A DNA stretch of 34,160 nucleotides, from the NCBI GenBank assembly GCA_002507205.1, contig DAZF01000068.1:98714-132873 (forward strand), written 5' to 3'. Position numbers and translations under genes: made by a program. Positions 7,974 through 17,420 of the stretch are shown piece after piece. The stretch's first letter is position 1, and every line of letters starts with the position of its first letter. This DNA comes from Methanolobus sp. UBA32 (GTDB lineage Archaea > Halobacteriota > Methanosarcinia > Methanosarcinales > Methanosarcinaceae). Below the pieces are notes generated by a model, which saw only the letters and a list, made by a program, of their open reading frames with translations, was not told where the DNA came from and searched no databases.

Positions 7974-8537
7974 ATGCTAAAGATACTTCGTGAATCCCTG
8001 TTGAATGCACCTATTGTGCGCAGGGGCGATTACTATTATTTTATCCATCCCATCTCAGATGGTGTTCCGCAGCTTGAACCAGAACTGCTTGAAGAGATTA
8101 CAGAACATATACTTGGAATAATCAGCAAGGACTTTGACAAGATACTTGCTATAGAGGCCATGGGAATACCCCTTGCCACAGCAATCTCCATGAAAACCGG
8201 CATTCCTTTCACAATAATCAGAAAAAGACCATATGGACTTGAGGGCGAGATCAGGCTTTCACAGGAGACTGGTTACTCAAAGGGCGAGCTTTATGTGAAT
8301 GATGTAAGGAAAGGTGACAGGGTGCTTATTGTGGATGATGTGATAAGCACAGGTGGCACTCTTATTTCGCTAATAAAAGCCCTTGAGGATACTGGTGCCA
8401 TAATCACGGACACCATTGTCATTATCGAACGTGGCGATGGTCTTTCGAGATTAAAGGATATTGGGATCGATATTAAAACATTGGTTCGTATCGATGTAAC
8501 TGAAAAAGGCGTAACCATAGAGGATACCCATGAGTGA
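7974..8537 (+). CDS. hpt: Hypoxanthine/guanine phosphoribosyltransferase, archaeal type
   Basis: This purine-salvage enzyme transfers ribose phosphate from PRPP to hypoxanthine or guanine. The 187-residue protein has the PRTase I fold with the PRPP loop [13 protein letters not shown] (about 119-131), the [14 protein letters not shown] loop and [12 protein letters not shown], as in archaeal Hpt proteins. The N-terminus [29 protein letters not shown] is typical of the methanogen Hpt group rather than of Apt. It is the first gene of a three-gene operon and overlaps dph2 by 8 nt. Confidence 0.88.
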   Translation: MLKILRESLLNAPIVRRGDYYYFIHPISDGVPQLEPELLEEITEHILGIISKDFDKILAIEAMGIPLATAISMKTGIPFTIIRKRPYGLEGEIRLSQETGYSKGELYVNDVRKGDRVLIVDDVISTGGTLISLIKALEDTGAIITDTIVIIERGDGLSRLKDIGIDIKTLVRIDVTEKGVTIEDTHE

Positions 8538-9525
8538 AGGAGAAGCATTCGATTTCCAGCTGGACCATATCACCTCTGTCATAAAAGATACAGGCGCAAA
8601 GGTCATTGGATTGCAGTTTCCCGAAGGTTTCAAGAGACGCTCCCCGGGAATTGCCTCAAGGATAGAGGAAGACACGGATGCCAGTGTATTCATATCAGGT
8701 AACCCGTGCTTTGGAGCATGTGATCTTGATGTTGCTTTACTGGACAAAGTAGAGATCCTGTTTCATTTTGGTCATGCGCACCTTGATGATAACAAGCTTT
8801 CTCAAAAGGTTTATTTTATTGAGACAAGGTCTGACGTAGATGTTAAGGATGTAGTGAAACTGGCTGTCAATGACCTTAAGGGGCACAAGATAGGCCTGAT
8901 TACTACAGTTCAGCATGTGCATAAGCTTGAAGATGTAGCTTCAATTCTAGAAGAACATGGCAAAGAATGTGTCATCTGTGCAGGCGACAGCAAGATAGCA
9001 TATCCGGGACAGGTTCTGGGATGTAATTTCTCTGCTGCCAGGAAAGAAGAGTGTGATGAGTATCTCTATATCGGAAGCGGACAGTTCCACCCCCTTGGCG
9101 TTTCCCTTGCAACTAAAAAAAGAGTTCTTATAGCTGATCCTTTTGTCAATGAGCTAAGAGATGCAGACAGTTCCAGGATTCTAAGGCAAAGGAGTGCGGC
9201 CATAGCAAAGTCACTTGATGCTGAAGTATTTGGAATCGTGGTTTCAACAAAACCAGGGCAGGAACGTATGGGACTGGCAGAGGAACTGAAGAATATGGCA
9301 AAGAAGCACGGTAAAGATGCACATATTTTCACAATGGATCTTGTGACCCCTGACCAGTTATTACAGTTCAAGGTAGATGCGTTTGTTAACACCGCATGTC
9401 CCAGGCTTGCCATTGATGAAGTTGGAAGATTCCATTCTCCAATGCTGACACCCATAGAGTTTGAAATTGTCCTTGGAGAGAAGCAGTGGGAAGAACTTGT
9501 ATTTGATGAGATAACAGGTGAATGA
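8530..9525 (+). CDS. dph2: Diphthamide synthase Dph2 (radical SAM-like, 4Fe-4S)
   Basis: Dph2 moves the 3-amino-3-carboxypropyl group of SAM onto a histidine of elongation factor 2, the first step of diphthamide synthesis. The 331-residue protein has the three cluster cysteines expected of archaeal Dph2: C64 (in GACDLDVA), C165 (in GQVLGCNF) and C290 (in [12 protein letters not shown]). The N-terminal [11 protein letters not shown] is also family-specific. Its start overlaps hpt by 8 nt, and its stop overlaps the methyltransferase ATG by 4 nt, so translation of the three genes is probably coupled. Confidence 0.95.
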   Translation: MSEGEAFDFQLDHITSVIKDTGAKVIGLQFPEGFKRRSPGIASRIEEDTDASVFISGNPCFGACDLDVALLDKVEILFHFGHAHLDDNKLSQKVYFIETRSDVDVKDVVKLAVNDLKGHKIGLITTVQHVHKLEDVASILEEHGKECVICAGDSKIAYPGQVLGCNFSAARKEECDEYLYIGSGQFHPLGVSLATKKRVLIADPFVNELRDADSSRILRQRSAAIAKSLDAEVFGIVVSTKPGQERMGLAEELKNMAKKHGKDAHIFTMDLVTPDQLLQFKVDAFVNTACPRLAIDEVGRFHSPMLTPIEFEIVLGEKQWEELVFDEITGE

Positions 9526-10115
9526 AATTGAAGCAGCGAAAACTCGAGATCTTGCTTGAACAGGTAGAAGGGTTTGAGAATCCCAGTGTTTCCCTTGAGC
9601 AGTATGTCACCCCGGCACTGCTTGCTGCGGAGATCCTGCATTTTGCCTACATGCAGGGTGACCTTGAAGGAACTGTGTTCGATCTGGGATGCGGGACAGG
9701 AATACTTGCTATAGGGGCAAAGTTGCTCGGGGCTGAGAAGGTCGTTGGTTTTGATCTGGACAGGAAAGCCCTGGAAATCGCCCGGAAGAATGCTGAAAAA
9801 CTTGGAGTGGATGTTGAGTTTGTCCACAACGATGTATTTGAGGTTGAAGGGCATGCTGATACGGTTGTTATGAACCCGCCCTTCGGTGCGCAGGCTAAAG
9901 GGAATGACCGACCGTTTCTTTTAAGTGCGTTGAAAACCAGTGATGTGATATATTCCATTCATAATTGCGGCAGCCATAATTTTATCAGTAAGTTCATAGG
10001 TGATGCCAGGATAACAGATTGGTACACTACGGCATTTCCAATAAAACGAACATTTAAATTTCATAAAAAAGAAGTAGAAATGGTGAAGGTAGAAATTTAT
10101 CGCATAGTGCGATAG
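9522..10115 (+). CDS. METTL5-like N6-adenine RNA methyltransferase
   Basis: A 197-residue SAM-dependent methyltransferase with motif I DLGCGTG (residues 54-60), the acidic loop GFDLD, and motif IV NPPF (118-121), the signature of N6-adenine or N-amino methylation. The N-terminal [21 protein letters not shown], leading into [10 protein letters not shown], is characteristic of the METTL5 group, whose eukaryotic member makes an m6A in 18S rRNA; archaeal members are expected to act on rRNA. Its ATG overlaps the dph2 stop (ATGA). The shared operon with dph2 fits a ribosome/translation role. Confidence 0.85.
   Translation: MKLKQRKLEILLEQVEGFENPSVSLEQYVTPALLAAEILHFAYMQGDLEGTVFDLGCGTGILAIGAKLLGAEKVVGFDLDRKALEIARKNAEKLGVDVEFVHNDVFEVEGHADTVVMNPPFGAQAKGNDRPFLLSALKTSDVIYSIHNCGSHNFISKFIGDARITDWYTTAFPIKRTFKFHKKEVEMVKVEIYRIVR
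10099..10113 (+). terminator. Hairpin at the end of the hpt-dph2-methyltransferase operon
   Basis: ATCGCA-TAG-TGCGAT spans the stop region with a 6-bp stem. A second small inverted repeat, AAGAA...TTCTT (10122-10137), follows. The T-tract is poor, so this is a weak terminator call. Confidence 0.35.
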
Positions 10116-10158
10116 TACTTTAAGAAATGTAGTTCTTACTGAAAAATGGTTCATGAAT

Positions 10159-10165
10159 TTTATAC
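10159..10165 (+). promoter_or_regulatory. TATA box for csl4
   Basis: TTTATAC, with AT-rich sequence continuing to 10176. It predicts transcription starting near 10186-10190, only a few bases before AGAGGG (10191-10196). This matters for the csl4 start choice. Confidence 0.5.
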
Positions 10166-10325
10166 ATTTTTATATTGATTTCAGATTATAAGAGGGATTC
10201 TAATTAGGATAAGAAATAGACGAAAGACTTCACGTAGGAAGATCAAATCATCTAATTCCGGAGACCAGCAGGTTAGTGAAGAACAGGTTCCTGTAAAAGG
10301 ACCGGAGGCTACTGGTGCACCGAAA

Positions 10326-11018
10326 GTGCTCACCAAGGGTTCCGTGAAAGATGAAAAGGAACAGGTTCGAAGCAGTGAAGCAGGAAAGAGGAATATAAAA
10401 CCCGCAAAAAGGTCTACGGAAGATGATGAAATGGATACAGAAGACGACGTTAGCACTGAAGAAAGTGTTTTTGTAATGCCCGGCGATTTTGTAGGAACTA
10501 CAGAAGAATTCAGAGCAGGTAATGGAACCTATGTCAACGTGGCAGATATCCATTCACTTGGTACCGGATATGTAAAGATAGACAGGAAATCAAGGACTAT
10601 TTCCATTGTTCCTCAGACAAGCACTCCTCCGGAGATCACTGAAGGAGATATCATAGTTGGAAACGTCGTCAATATGCGTGATTCAGTTGCCCTTGTAGAA
10701 ATCGGAGCAATCAAAGGCAAAGGAGAGCGTGAGTTCCAGACAAATGGTGCAGCAGCTATCCACGTTTCTAACGTAAAGGATTCTTATGTCAAGAACCTCG
10801 GCCAGGAATTTGCCCTTTCAGATATAGTAAAGGCAAAGGTAATTAATACCCAGAACATGCGCCTGAGTACTGATGGTGAGAACCTTGGCGTAATGAAGGC
10901 ATACTGTTCTAAATGCAGATCAGATCTTGTGAAAGACAACAACAGATTGAAATGTCCGGAATGCGGCCGCGTAGAGAAAAGGAAGATATCTTCTGACTAC
11001 GGAACAGGAATATTCTGA
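10326..11018 (+). CDS. csl4: Exosome RNA-binding subunit Csl4
   Basis: Csl4 caps the archaeal exosome, the 3'-5' RNA-degrading and tailing complex. The conserved region begins at FVMPGDFVGTTEEF (about 10470) and continues through an S1 domain (EGDIIVGNVVNMRDSVALVEI; HVSNVKDSYV) to a C-terminal zinc ribbon with cysteines in CSKCRSDL and KCPECGR. GTG 10326 is the furthest upstream conventional start. However, the frame is open back to 10179 and its codons are protein-like and basic (RIRNRRKTSRRKIKSSN). With the TATA box at 10159 and AGAGGG at 10191, the true start may be ATT 10203. ATG 10431 would give the minimal form. rpoL follows 31 bp downstream. Confidence 0.9.
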   Translation: MLTKGSVKDEKEQVRSSEAGKRNIKPAKRSTEDDEMDTEDDVSTEESVFVMPGDFVGTTEEFRAGNGTYVNVADIHSLGTGYVKIDRKSRTISIVPQTSTPPEITEGDIIVGNVVNMRDSVALVEIGAIKGKGEREFQTNGAAAIHVSNVKDSYVKNLGQEFALSDIVKAKVINTQNMRLSTDGENLGVMKAYCSKCRSDLVKDNNRLKCPECGRVEKRKISSDYGTGIF

Positions 11019-11049
11019 AGATTATTATATTAACTCAGGTGAAATAAAG

Positions 11050-11328
11050 ATGGAATTAAAGATCATTGATAAAACTGATGATGAGATGCATCTTGAGATA
11101 ATAGGAGAGAAACACACTCTTCTCAACATGCTCAAGTCAGCCCTGCTCGATGACACAAGAGTTCAGATAGCAACATATGACATGAAACACGTGTCAATAA
11201 GTGACCCCATACTTTTTGTGAAAACTGATGGTGTAGACCCTATTGAAGTTGTGAAGGATGCGGCAAACAGTATTATCATCCATTGTGACGAGTTCATGTC
11301 AGTTTTTAAGACTGCCATAGATGTCTGA
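11050..11328 (+). CDS. rpoL: DNA-directed RNA polymerase subunit L
   Basis: RpoL (Rpb11/AC19-like) pairs with subunit D in the assembly platform of archaeal RNA polymerase. The 92-residue length and the diagnostic stretch HTLLNMLKSALLDDTRVQIATYDMKHVSISDP (given here as the family's central helix and following strand, residues 22-53) identify it. CAGGTGA lies 11 nt before ATG 11050. It is cotranscribed with csl4, linking RNA synthesis and turnover, and ends in a strong terminator. Confidence 0.96.
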   Translation: MELKIIDKTDDEMHLEIIGEKHTLLNMLKSALLDDTRVQIATYDMKHVSISDPILFVKTDGVDPIEVVKDAANSIIIHCDEFMSVFKTAIDV

Positions 11329-11331
11329 AGT

Positions 11332-11362
11332 AGCACCAATTGGTGCTTATCTTTTCTTTTTT
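11332..11362 (+). terminator. Terminator after rpoL
   Basis: AGCACCAA-TTGGTGCT (11332-11347) is a perfect palindrome beginning right after the stop codon. It is followed by TATCTTTTCTTTTTT. Confidence 0.8.
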
Positions 11363-11435
11363 GATTTGCTTTTTTTAGAGCGGAGGCCATACCCCGAGAT
11401 AAGGGAGACAATTAGATTGTAATGAACATTTTTAA

Positions 11436-12680
<1,245 letters not shown>

Positions 12681-12719
12681 TTTTTTCATTTCAGTATTTG
12701 ATGCAGGACATCGTTAAGA

Positions 12720-13544
12720 CTATGCCACCGTAGTACCTATCAACATAGGATGCTCAGTGTCATTTACAAATATGAACGAAACCTTTTCAGATGATCCTAA
12801 ATTAGCTTCACGACTTACTCTTGCATGCAATATAAATGTCTCATTGTTATCAAGCATGTAAACATAACGATGCAATCCCAGTTGTTCGCTTATTTCCGGA
12901 GACTGGATGGTTTCACCGGCCTGCAATGAATAAGTTTCGTCGAATATGAGATTATTATAAGGATCGTACACTTCTATGGCAAAGTCATGCATAATATTAT
13001 CCTCGTTGACTATCTCAAAAGTCAGCGGGTCGATGGGATACTTTTCCTCTATCGACCGAGTATCCAGAATATCAGAAGCAACGACAAGATGAACGATTCT
13101 CCCATCAAATACAAAGTCTGTCGGATATATATTGTAACCTCTGCCATAAGTGGTGACAGATCCATACACTTCATCACCCCTGATGGAAATATCAACATTG
13201 TAATCAGGATTACCGTCAGCAAAGCCTTTGTACCAGATACCACCCGGACGTTCATCTGATTTCTGGATAATGATATCGATACCCTTATCCATCAACGTCA
13301 GGTTTATATCGCCCTCCTTTGCGGAATTGTTCAATTTCTCTGAGTCAATCAGAACAGTTTCATAATAGTCCCAGTCATCGGCTACTTCAATGGAATCACT
13401 TTTAACATTAACTTTAGAAACGATATCTGAATCATGTCCAATGAGGTTGGTTTCAGCAATAGTATCGACATCTTGTTTAATTGCATCTGAACGTAAAAAA
13501 GCACTGGCTGAAATAACCGACAGTAAAACGATTAACAGTATCAT
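12720..13544 (-). CDS. Secreted or membrane-anchored protein of unknown function
   Basis: I do not recognise this family. The product starts with a hydrophobic segment (MILLIVLLSVISASAFL), a signal peptide or anchor, followed by a beta-rich, acidic exported region. The last third (LTFEIVNEDNIMHDFAIEVY... IFDETYSLQAGETIQSP) looks like an immunoglobulin-type or cupredoxin-type sandwich. ATG 13544 has no ribosome site and lacks the basic n-region of a signal peptide. Extending the frame upstream gives ATA at 13565, encoding (M)KKNKIF before MILL. GGGGGAG lies 5 nt ahead of it and a TATA box near 13608, so the true start is probably there. Confidence 0.8.
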   Translation of the reverse strand: MILLIVLLSVISASAFLRSDAIKQDVDTIAETNLIGHDSDIVSKVNVKSDSIEVADDWDYYETVLIDSEKLNNSAKEGDINLTLMDKGIDIIIQKSDERPGGIWYKGFADGNPDYNVDISIRGDEVYGSVTTYGRGYNIYPTDFVFDGRIVHLVVASDILDTRSIEEKYPIDPLTFEIVNEDNIMHDFAIEVYDPYNNLIFDETYSLQAGETIQSPEISEQLGLHRYVYMLDNNETFILHARVSREANLGSSEKVSFIFVNDTEHPMLIGTTVA

Positions 13545-13602
13545 GAATATTTTATTTTTCTTTATGCCATCTCCCCCTTTGACAATTAGTATCCTCTGTT
13601 AA

Positions 13603-13613
13603 GCGTATATAAA
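13603..13613 (-). promoter_or_regulatory. TATA box for the 12.7 kb secreted protein
   Basis: On the minus strand this is TTTATATACGC-like. A start site about 25 nt downstream (near 13582) would leave only a short leader before GGGGGAG and the ATA at 13565. Confidence 0.45.
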
Positions 13614-13763
13614 TTATGGTATCCTTGCATTATATATTAAAAGTAGAGTTTTGTTATCTTTTGATTATTCAATATCCACCTATTGCATTGAGATCCTGGT
13701 AAACTAAATCGACAAGATGATATACATAGAATAAGGAGTAATACGAACTTCTCAACAATACAA

Positions 13764-14681
13764 ATGCAGGACCGGAAATATATGAGTCAAAAGTCTTCAC
13801 GTAGCAGCTTGATGAATGTAAAATCAAGGCTGGTTCACAAGTTGCTGAACAAAGTGTTCCTGTTCTTTGTATTCATGATCATTGTTGCACTTGTATTCAT
13901 TATAGCTGTTGACAGGAAAATAATAGAAGTCCCGGTTATTGTTACAAATACATTGAGTTCCTTATTGATCATTTTTGTTTCATATGCCCTTGCAACGCTT
14001 TTTACAAAGCTTACTGTAAATAGCATACTCAATTACTTTGAGGATATGGGGCAAATCGAGGAACGCATACTCATGGGCAAGATGTACCTTGCCTTTGTAT
14101 ACCTGCTTGCCACACTGGTGGCTTTCTGGCAGCTTGGCATCACTATACAGAACATAGCCATCTTTTTGGGATTGATCACGACTGGTTTTGCTTTTGCAAT
14201 AAGGGATGTCATCCTTTCCTATTTTATATGGTTCATCCTTCTTACCAAGAAACCATTCAAGATAGGCGATTACATCAAGGTGGGTGAAGATGACGATATG
14301 GAAGGACTGGTAAAACACATAGGTCTGTTCTATGTGGTCGTTGACCCGACACCTGATACTTATGAGGATTATTTCAAAATACCAAACAAGATATTCCTTG
14401 AAAAACCCATCAAAAATTATGGCAGGGGTAAATTCAGAAATCAGTTTGACATGTATTTTGACATGGAAGAACTTCCGGCCAATCTTCCTTCAAAAGTAGA
14501 GGCACTGAAGGAGAAAGTATGGAACACTCTTGACGTTAATGGGAGCTTCTTCCTGGGCTCTGACAGTGACGGCGTTAAGATAACTGTCTACTACAAGTCA
14601 ACTTATGAACGTCGTGAGCAGGTCAGACACCATATCACTTCCATGATGCTCAATGAATTGAAGCCGGCAGATGGACAGTGA
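13764..14681 (+). CDS. mscS: MscS-family mechanosensitive channel
   Basis: Small-conductance mechanosensitive channels release solutes during osmotic downshock. The 305-residue protein has hydrophobic segments at roughly 32-55, 60-85 and 108-130. They are followed by the pore helix and family hallmark AIFLGLITTGFAFAIRDVILSYFIW, then the MscS beta domain (KKPFKIGDYIKVG). That domain is followed by the (D/E)GLVKHIGLFYV and FKIPNKIFLEKPIKNYGRG motifs and the cytoplasmic alpha/beta region. ATG 13764 has no nearby ribosome site; ATG 13782 (MSQKSS) is an alternative. AAGGAG at 13733 is spaced for an in-frame ACG at 13743. Regulation by an upstream AT-rich promoter (TATATATTAA near 13632) is likely. 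Confidence 0.92.
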   Translation: MQDRKYMSQKSSRSSLMNVKSRLVHKLLNKVFLFFVFMIIVALVFIIAVDRKIIEVPVIVTNTLSSLLIIFVSYALATLFTKLTVNSILNYFEDMGQIEERILMGKMYLAFVYLLATLVAFWQLGITIQNIAIFLGLITTGFAFAIRDVILSYFIWFILLTKKPFKIGDYIKVGEDDDMEGLVKHIGLFYVVVDPTPDTYEDYFKIPNKIFLEKPIKNYGRGKFRNQFDMYFDMEELPANLPSKVEALKEKVWNTLDVNGSFFLGSDSDGVKITVYYKSTYERREQVRHHITSMMLNELKPADGQ

Positions 14682-14731
14682 CTGTTCGTTTGACAAAAAA
14701 CAGATAATTTTCGCTGGAATTTATAGATCGA

Positions 14732-15796
14732 TCATTCCGCAGCTGGTTTTTCAGATACTGGTTCTTCTTTACCGTTTTGCGTATCCCTTCTACGGAACCA
14801 TAGCTTGCGACTGTAATAGTTAAGCGGATGACTTATCTTCTTGCACATTTCATCGGGAGCATAACAATTACCGTATGTCTGCATAGTTGAACATGAAGGA
14901 GGCTTGTAATGTGTACCGGAAGAACCTGCAATGTGTTCCACCTGATACCTGGCTTTTTCAATATCAAAATCAGGAGATGCAGTAAAAAGATTCATGATGT
15001 CATCAACTGTCATGCCAATTGTAAGAAGAAAAGCAGTCATGGCAAATCGCATGGAATGTGCGAGATTCACACCCGCTTGTGTATTAGCAATAGCGTGTGT
15101 TATACATGGAGGGAACAGATCAGTTTCCACAGATTCAAATTCAGATTCACCAAAAGTACTCTTTTGCTCTTCCAGAGCCTCACGGATCTCACCAAGATAT
15201 GATTCACACGCCAGGACCAGTCCATCATCGACCGGCATAGGCAAATTATGCTCAACACGGTTTTTTATTAGCTCCTGCAAAAGACGTGCAAACTCTTCCT
15301 TTGAAACATTCACATTGCCATGGTCAAGTTTACGATTAACGAGTTTCCACTCCATTGCTTTAAGAGAACTTGCCATCTTGATATATGATGTGAAGTGGAT
15401 TTTGAAGCCAGTTTCACTTTCATCCGGAAAAACCCCGAAATCAGAAGCAAATTCCCTGAGAAAAGAAAGCTTTTGTGTCTTTAAGAGTCTATAGGAAGCA
15501 ACTGCTTCGGCAAGACAATATCTCCTTGTCAAAAAAGGGTCATCGATTGAGGAAACAAGTATCCTTGAAAAGGGATAGGAAAGTAATTCCAGAAGGATCT
15601 TCTGTTCATCCGAGATGGAAAGGTTTGGTTTTAGAAGTTCACCTGATATCGCCTGCAAAACCCGCTCTTTGCCACGAACACGCGCTGATTCCATGGCCCG
15701 GGAAGTAACCAGGCGATCAAGAGCTATTCCGAGGCTCTTCACATGTGAGGATGCCCCGGAAGTGTAAGGATATAATGCAAAGTCCTTTTCATCCAT
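14732..15796 (-). CDS. priL: DNA primase large subunit PriL
   Basis: PriL is the regulatory subunit of the archaeal/eukaryotic-type primase and helps PriS start and measure RNA primers. The 354-residue protein has the four cysteines of the C-terminal 4Fe-4S domain: C231 (FPPCITHAI), C302 (PPSCSTM), C311 (YGNCYAPDEM) and C318. The SHPLNYYSRKLW tail is also typical. ATG 15796 is 3 nt after the pcn stop, so the two replication genes are co-translated. PriS is not in the window. The C-terminus beyond about residue 335 is a short charged tail. Confidence 0.94.
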   Translation of the reverse strand: MDEKDFALYPYTSGASSHVKSLGIALDRLVTSRAMESARVRGKERVLQAISGELLKPNLSISDEQKILLELLSYPFSRILVSSIDDPFLTRRYCLAEAVASYRLLKTQKLSFLREFASDFGVFPDESETGFKIHFTSYIKMASSLKAMEWKLVNRKLDHGNVNVSKEEFARLLQELIKNRVEHNLPMPVDDGLVLACESYLGEIREALEEQKSTFGESEFESVETDLFPPCITHAIANTQAGVNLAHSMRFAMTAFLLTIGMTVDDIMNLFTASPDFDIEKARYQVEHIAGSSGTHYKPPSCSTMQTYGNCYAPDEMCKKISHPLNYYSRKLWFRRRDTQNGKEEPVSEKPAAE

Positions 15797-15799
15797 AGA

Positions 15800-16537
15800 T
15801 CAATCGGATTCGATCCTTGGAGCCAGAAGATAGCCTACTTTTCCTGCACCGTTTGCAATAGAGAAAGAGATCTTCACAGGGAAATCCTTTCCAATCTCAA
15901 CTGTGATCTCATTTGAACGGGATGCCGGTTTCACAATATCAGAGAGGTAGTCCAGTGAGAAAAGGGAACGTGCTTCACCAGCTTTCAGGTCAATTAGTTT
16001 GTCACGGGTCATGTCAAGACGAACGCGGTCAGTATCCCCTTCTGCTTCCATATAAAACACATCGTCCTCGATACCAAGCAACATGTGATCACTGATCTTT
16101 TCAGCTGCTTTTACAGCCCTTTGCAAGTCTTTACCATTAAGGACAATCTCAGCAGGAAGCTCAAGCTGAGGGATCCTTGGTTCTGCCCTGATCGTTGAAG
16201 GATCGAGCAATGCAAGAGTGTAAGAAAGTCCACCAAGATGCAGTGACAATTTCTGGGACATCTCGTCAAGTTCCATGACAACTTTCTCATCCTTACCTGC
16301 AACACTGAAAATATCATTGATCTTTGATAGGTCCATGCCAATCTCACAATCATCAGCACTGAACTCATCAAAAGCACCGGAGCCAAGTTCAAAACTGACC
16401 ATGGCTACGTTTGCAGGGTCCACAGCCCGGACAGCCATTCCTTCAGGAGAGATCCTGAACCTTGCTTCATCAACAAGAACCGAAAGAGTTTCAATCGCAG
16501 TTTTTAAAATATCTGCATCAATAGTTGCCTTGAACAT
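15800..16537 (-). CDS. pcn: DNA polymerase sliding clamp PCNA
   Basis: The clamp forms a trimeric ring that tethers replicative polymerase, FEN1, ligase and other factors to DNA. The 245-residue length is standard, and the N-terminus FKATIDADILKTAIETLSVLVDEARFRISPEGMAVRAVDP and the C-terminal VGYLLAPRIE (given as the start and end landmarks, each a family hallmark) identify it. GGTGGCG lies just upstream of ATG 16537, and a TATA box near 16590 can drive pcn-priL independently of the upstream Nudix-tfs genes. Confidence 0.96.
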   Translation of the reverse strand: MFKATIDADILKTAIETLSVLVDEARFRISPEGMAVRAVDPANVAMVSFELGSGAFDEFSADDCEIGMDLSKINDIFSVAGKDEKVVMELDEMSQKLSLHLGGLSYTLALLDPSTIRAEPRIPQLELPAEIVLNGKDLQRAVKAAEKISDHMLLGIEDDVFYMEAEGDTDRVRLDMTRDKLIDLKAGEARSLFSLDYLSDIVKPASRSNEITVEIGKDFPVKISFSIANGAGKVGYLLAPRIESD

Positions 16538-16585
16538 CTAATTCGCCACCAATAAATTTAATTTTTAGGAGATTATATCTAATAA

Positions 16586-16595
16586 GTAATATAAG
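16586..16595 (-). promoter_or_regulatory. TATA box for pcn-priL
   Basis: The minus strand reads ACTTATATTA, about 50 bp ahead of the pcn ATG. It predicts a start site near 16565 and a roughly 28-nt leader containing GGTGGCG. Confidence 0.5.
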
Positions 16596-16645
16596 TTTTC
16601 TTTTAATTATATGTGAGACCAAACAAAGATACTTTGATCAGGAGT

Positions 16646-16960
16646 TCAGTCATATTCACGCCAGGTACAGCCACATTTAGTGCATTTGAAAAAACGTGTC
16701 TCGGATTCATCTGCAGATCTTAATTGGCGCAACCACCAATAAGCAACATTATGACCGCATTCTTCACATCTGGCAGTAGTTGTAGGGAGCCCCTGATCCG
16801 TGTTACCTTCAAGGACAGTAACTTCTCTCTTTTCCCTTGATGCTTTGGATAACAAAGCCTCTGAACCAGCTTGCTTACCTTTAACATGACCACACTTTCT
16901 GCACTTAAAGGAATCACCTGCCGGGACCATCATACTTTTACATTCTGGACAAAATTCCAT
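16646..16960 (-). CDS. tfs: Transcription elongation factor TFS
   Basis: TFS stimulates RNA cleavage by backtracked archaeal RNA polymerase, like TFIIS. The 104-residue protein has two zinc ribbons: C4-C7 (MEFCPECKSMM) with C20-C23 (CRKC), and a C-terminal ribbon (ARCEECGHN ... FFKCTKCGCTWREYD). The catalytic acidic loop RSADE is present in the second ribbon. The start is ATG 16960, because TFS proteins begin with the ribbon; the frame's earlier ATG at 16978 adds six residues inside the Nudix gene. It overlaps the end of the Nudix gene by 23 nt. Confidence 0.95.
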   Translation of the reverse strand: MEFCPECKSMMVPAGDSFKCRKCGHVKGKQAGSEALLSKASREKREVTVLEGNTDQGLPTTTARCEECGHNVAYWWLRQLRSADESETRFFKCTKCGCTWREYD

Positions 16961-17354
16961 AAATATCACTTCTCGCATTTTCTATTATTATGTTATGGTC
17001 AAAAGCCATTTCTGGCATGTTCTGAAGATCGAATAAATATACTCCATTGGCATCCGAATCGGCTTTTGGGATACCTTCCCCCAGTACCAGATAGACTATG
17101 CTTACCGTGTGCCCGCGGGGATCACGCGAAGGTTCAGAATATACTCCAAGTAACTTAACTATTTCTATTGTAAGCCCTGTTTCTTCAAAAACCTCACGTT
17201 CAACAGCCTCTTCAGTTGTTTCACCGATTTCGACAAAACCTCCAGGAAGAGCAAATTTCCCTTGATACGGAGGATTTTTTCTTTCTATGAGAACTATTTT
17301 CCCATTCAATATGATTACTGCATCAACTGTAAGTTTAGGGGTATTGAAAGACAT
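16938..17354 (-). CDS. Nudix hydrolase (ADP-ribose pyrophosphatase-like)
   Basis: Nudix enzymes hydrolyse nucleoside diphosphates linked to another group. The Nudix box is complete: GFVEIGETTEEAVEREVFEE continuing to TGL matches GX5EX7REUXEEXGU. The ALPGG before it and the VYSEPSRDPRGHTVSIVYLV strand resemble archaeal ADP-ribose pyrophosphatases, so that substrate is likely but unproven. ATG 17354 is taken as the start; TTG 17363 is possible and would sit at the predicted transcription start. It is the first gene of the Nudix-tfs-(pcn-priL) cluster. Confidence 0.88.
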   Translation of the reverse strand: MSFNTPKLTVDAVIILNGKIVLIERKNPPYQGKFALPGGFVEIGETTEEAVEREVFEETGLTIEIVKLLGVYSEPSRDPRGHTVSIVYLVLGEGIPKADSDANGVYLFDLQNMPEMAFDHNIIIENARSDIYGILSRM

Positions 17355-17381
17355 GAGGAACAAAAACTTAATAGACTACAT

Positions 17382-17392
17382 CAAATATATAG
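17382..17392. promoter_or_regulatory. TATA element between Nudix and artA
   Basis: CAAATATATAG (plus) and CTATATATTTG (minus) both resemble archaeal TATA boxes. The element lies about 25-30 bp from plausible start sites for each divergent gene. artA then has AAAGGTG upstream of its ATG. Confidence 0.45.
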
Positions 17393-17420
17393 AAGCCATA
17401 CCTATTAAAGGTGTGCTTAA

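Noticed and set aside
9066..9854. 262-codon minus-strand frame
   Set aside because: It is antisense to dph2 and the METTL5-like gene, both with conserved catalytic residues in the plus frames.
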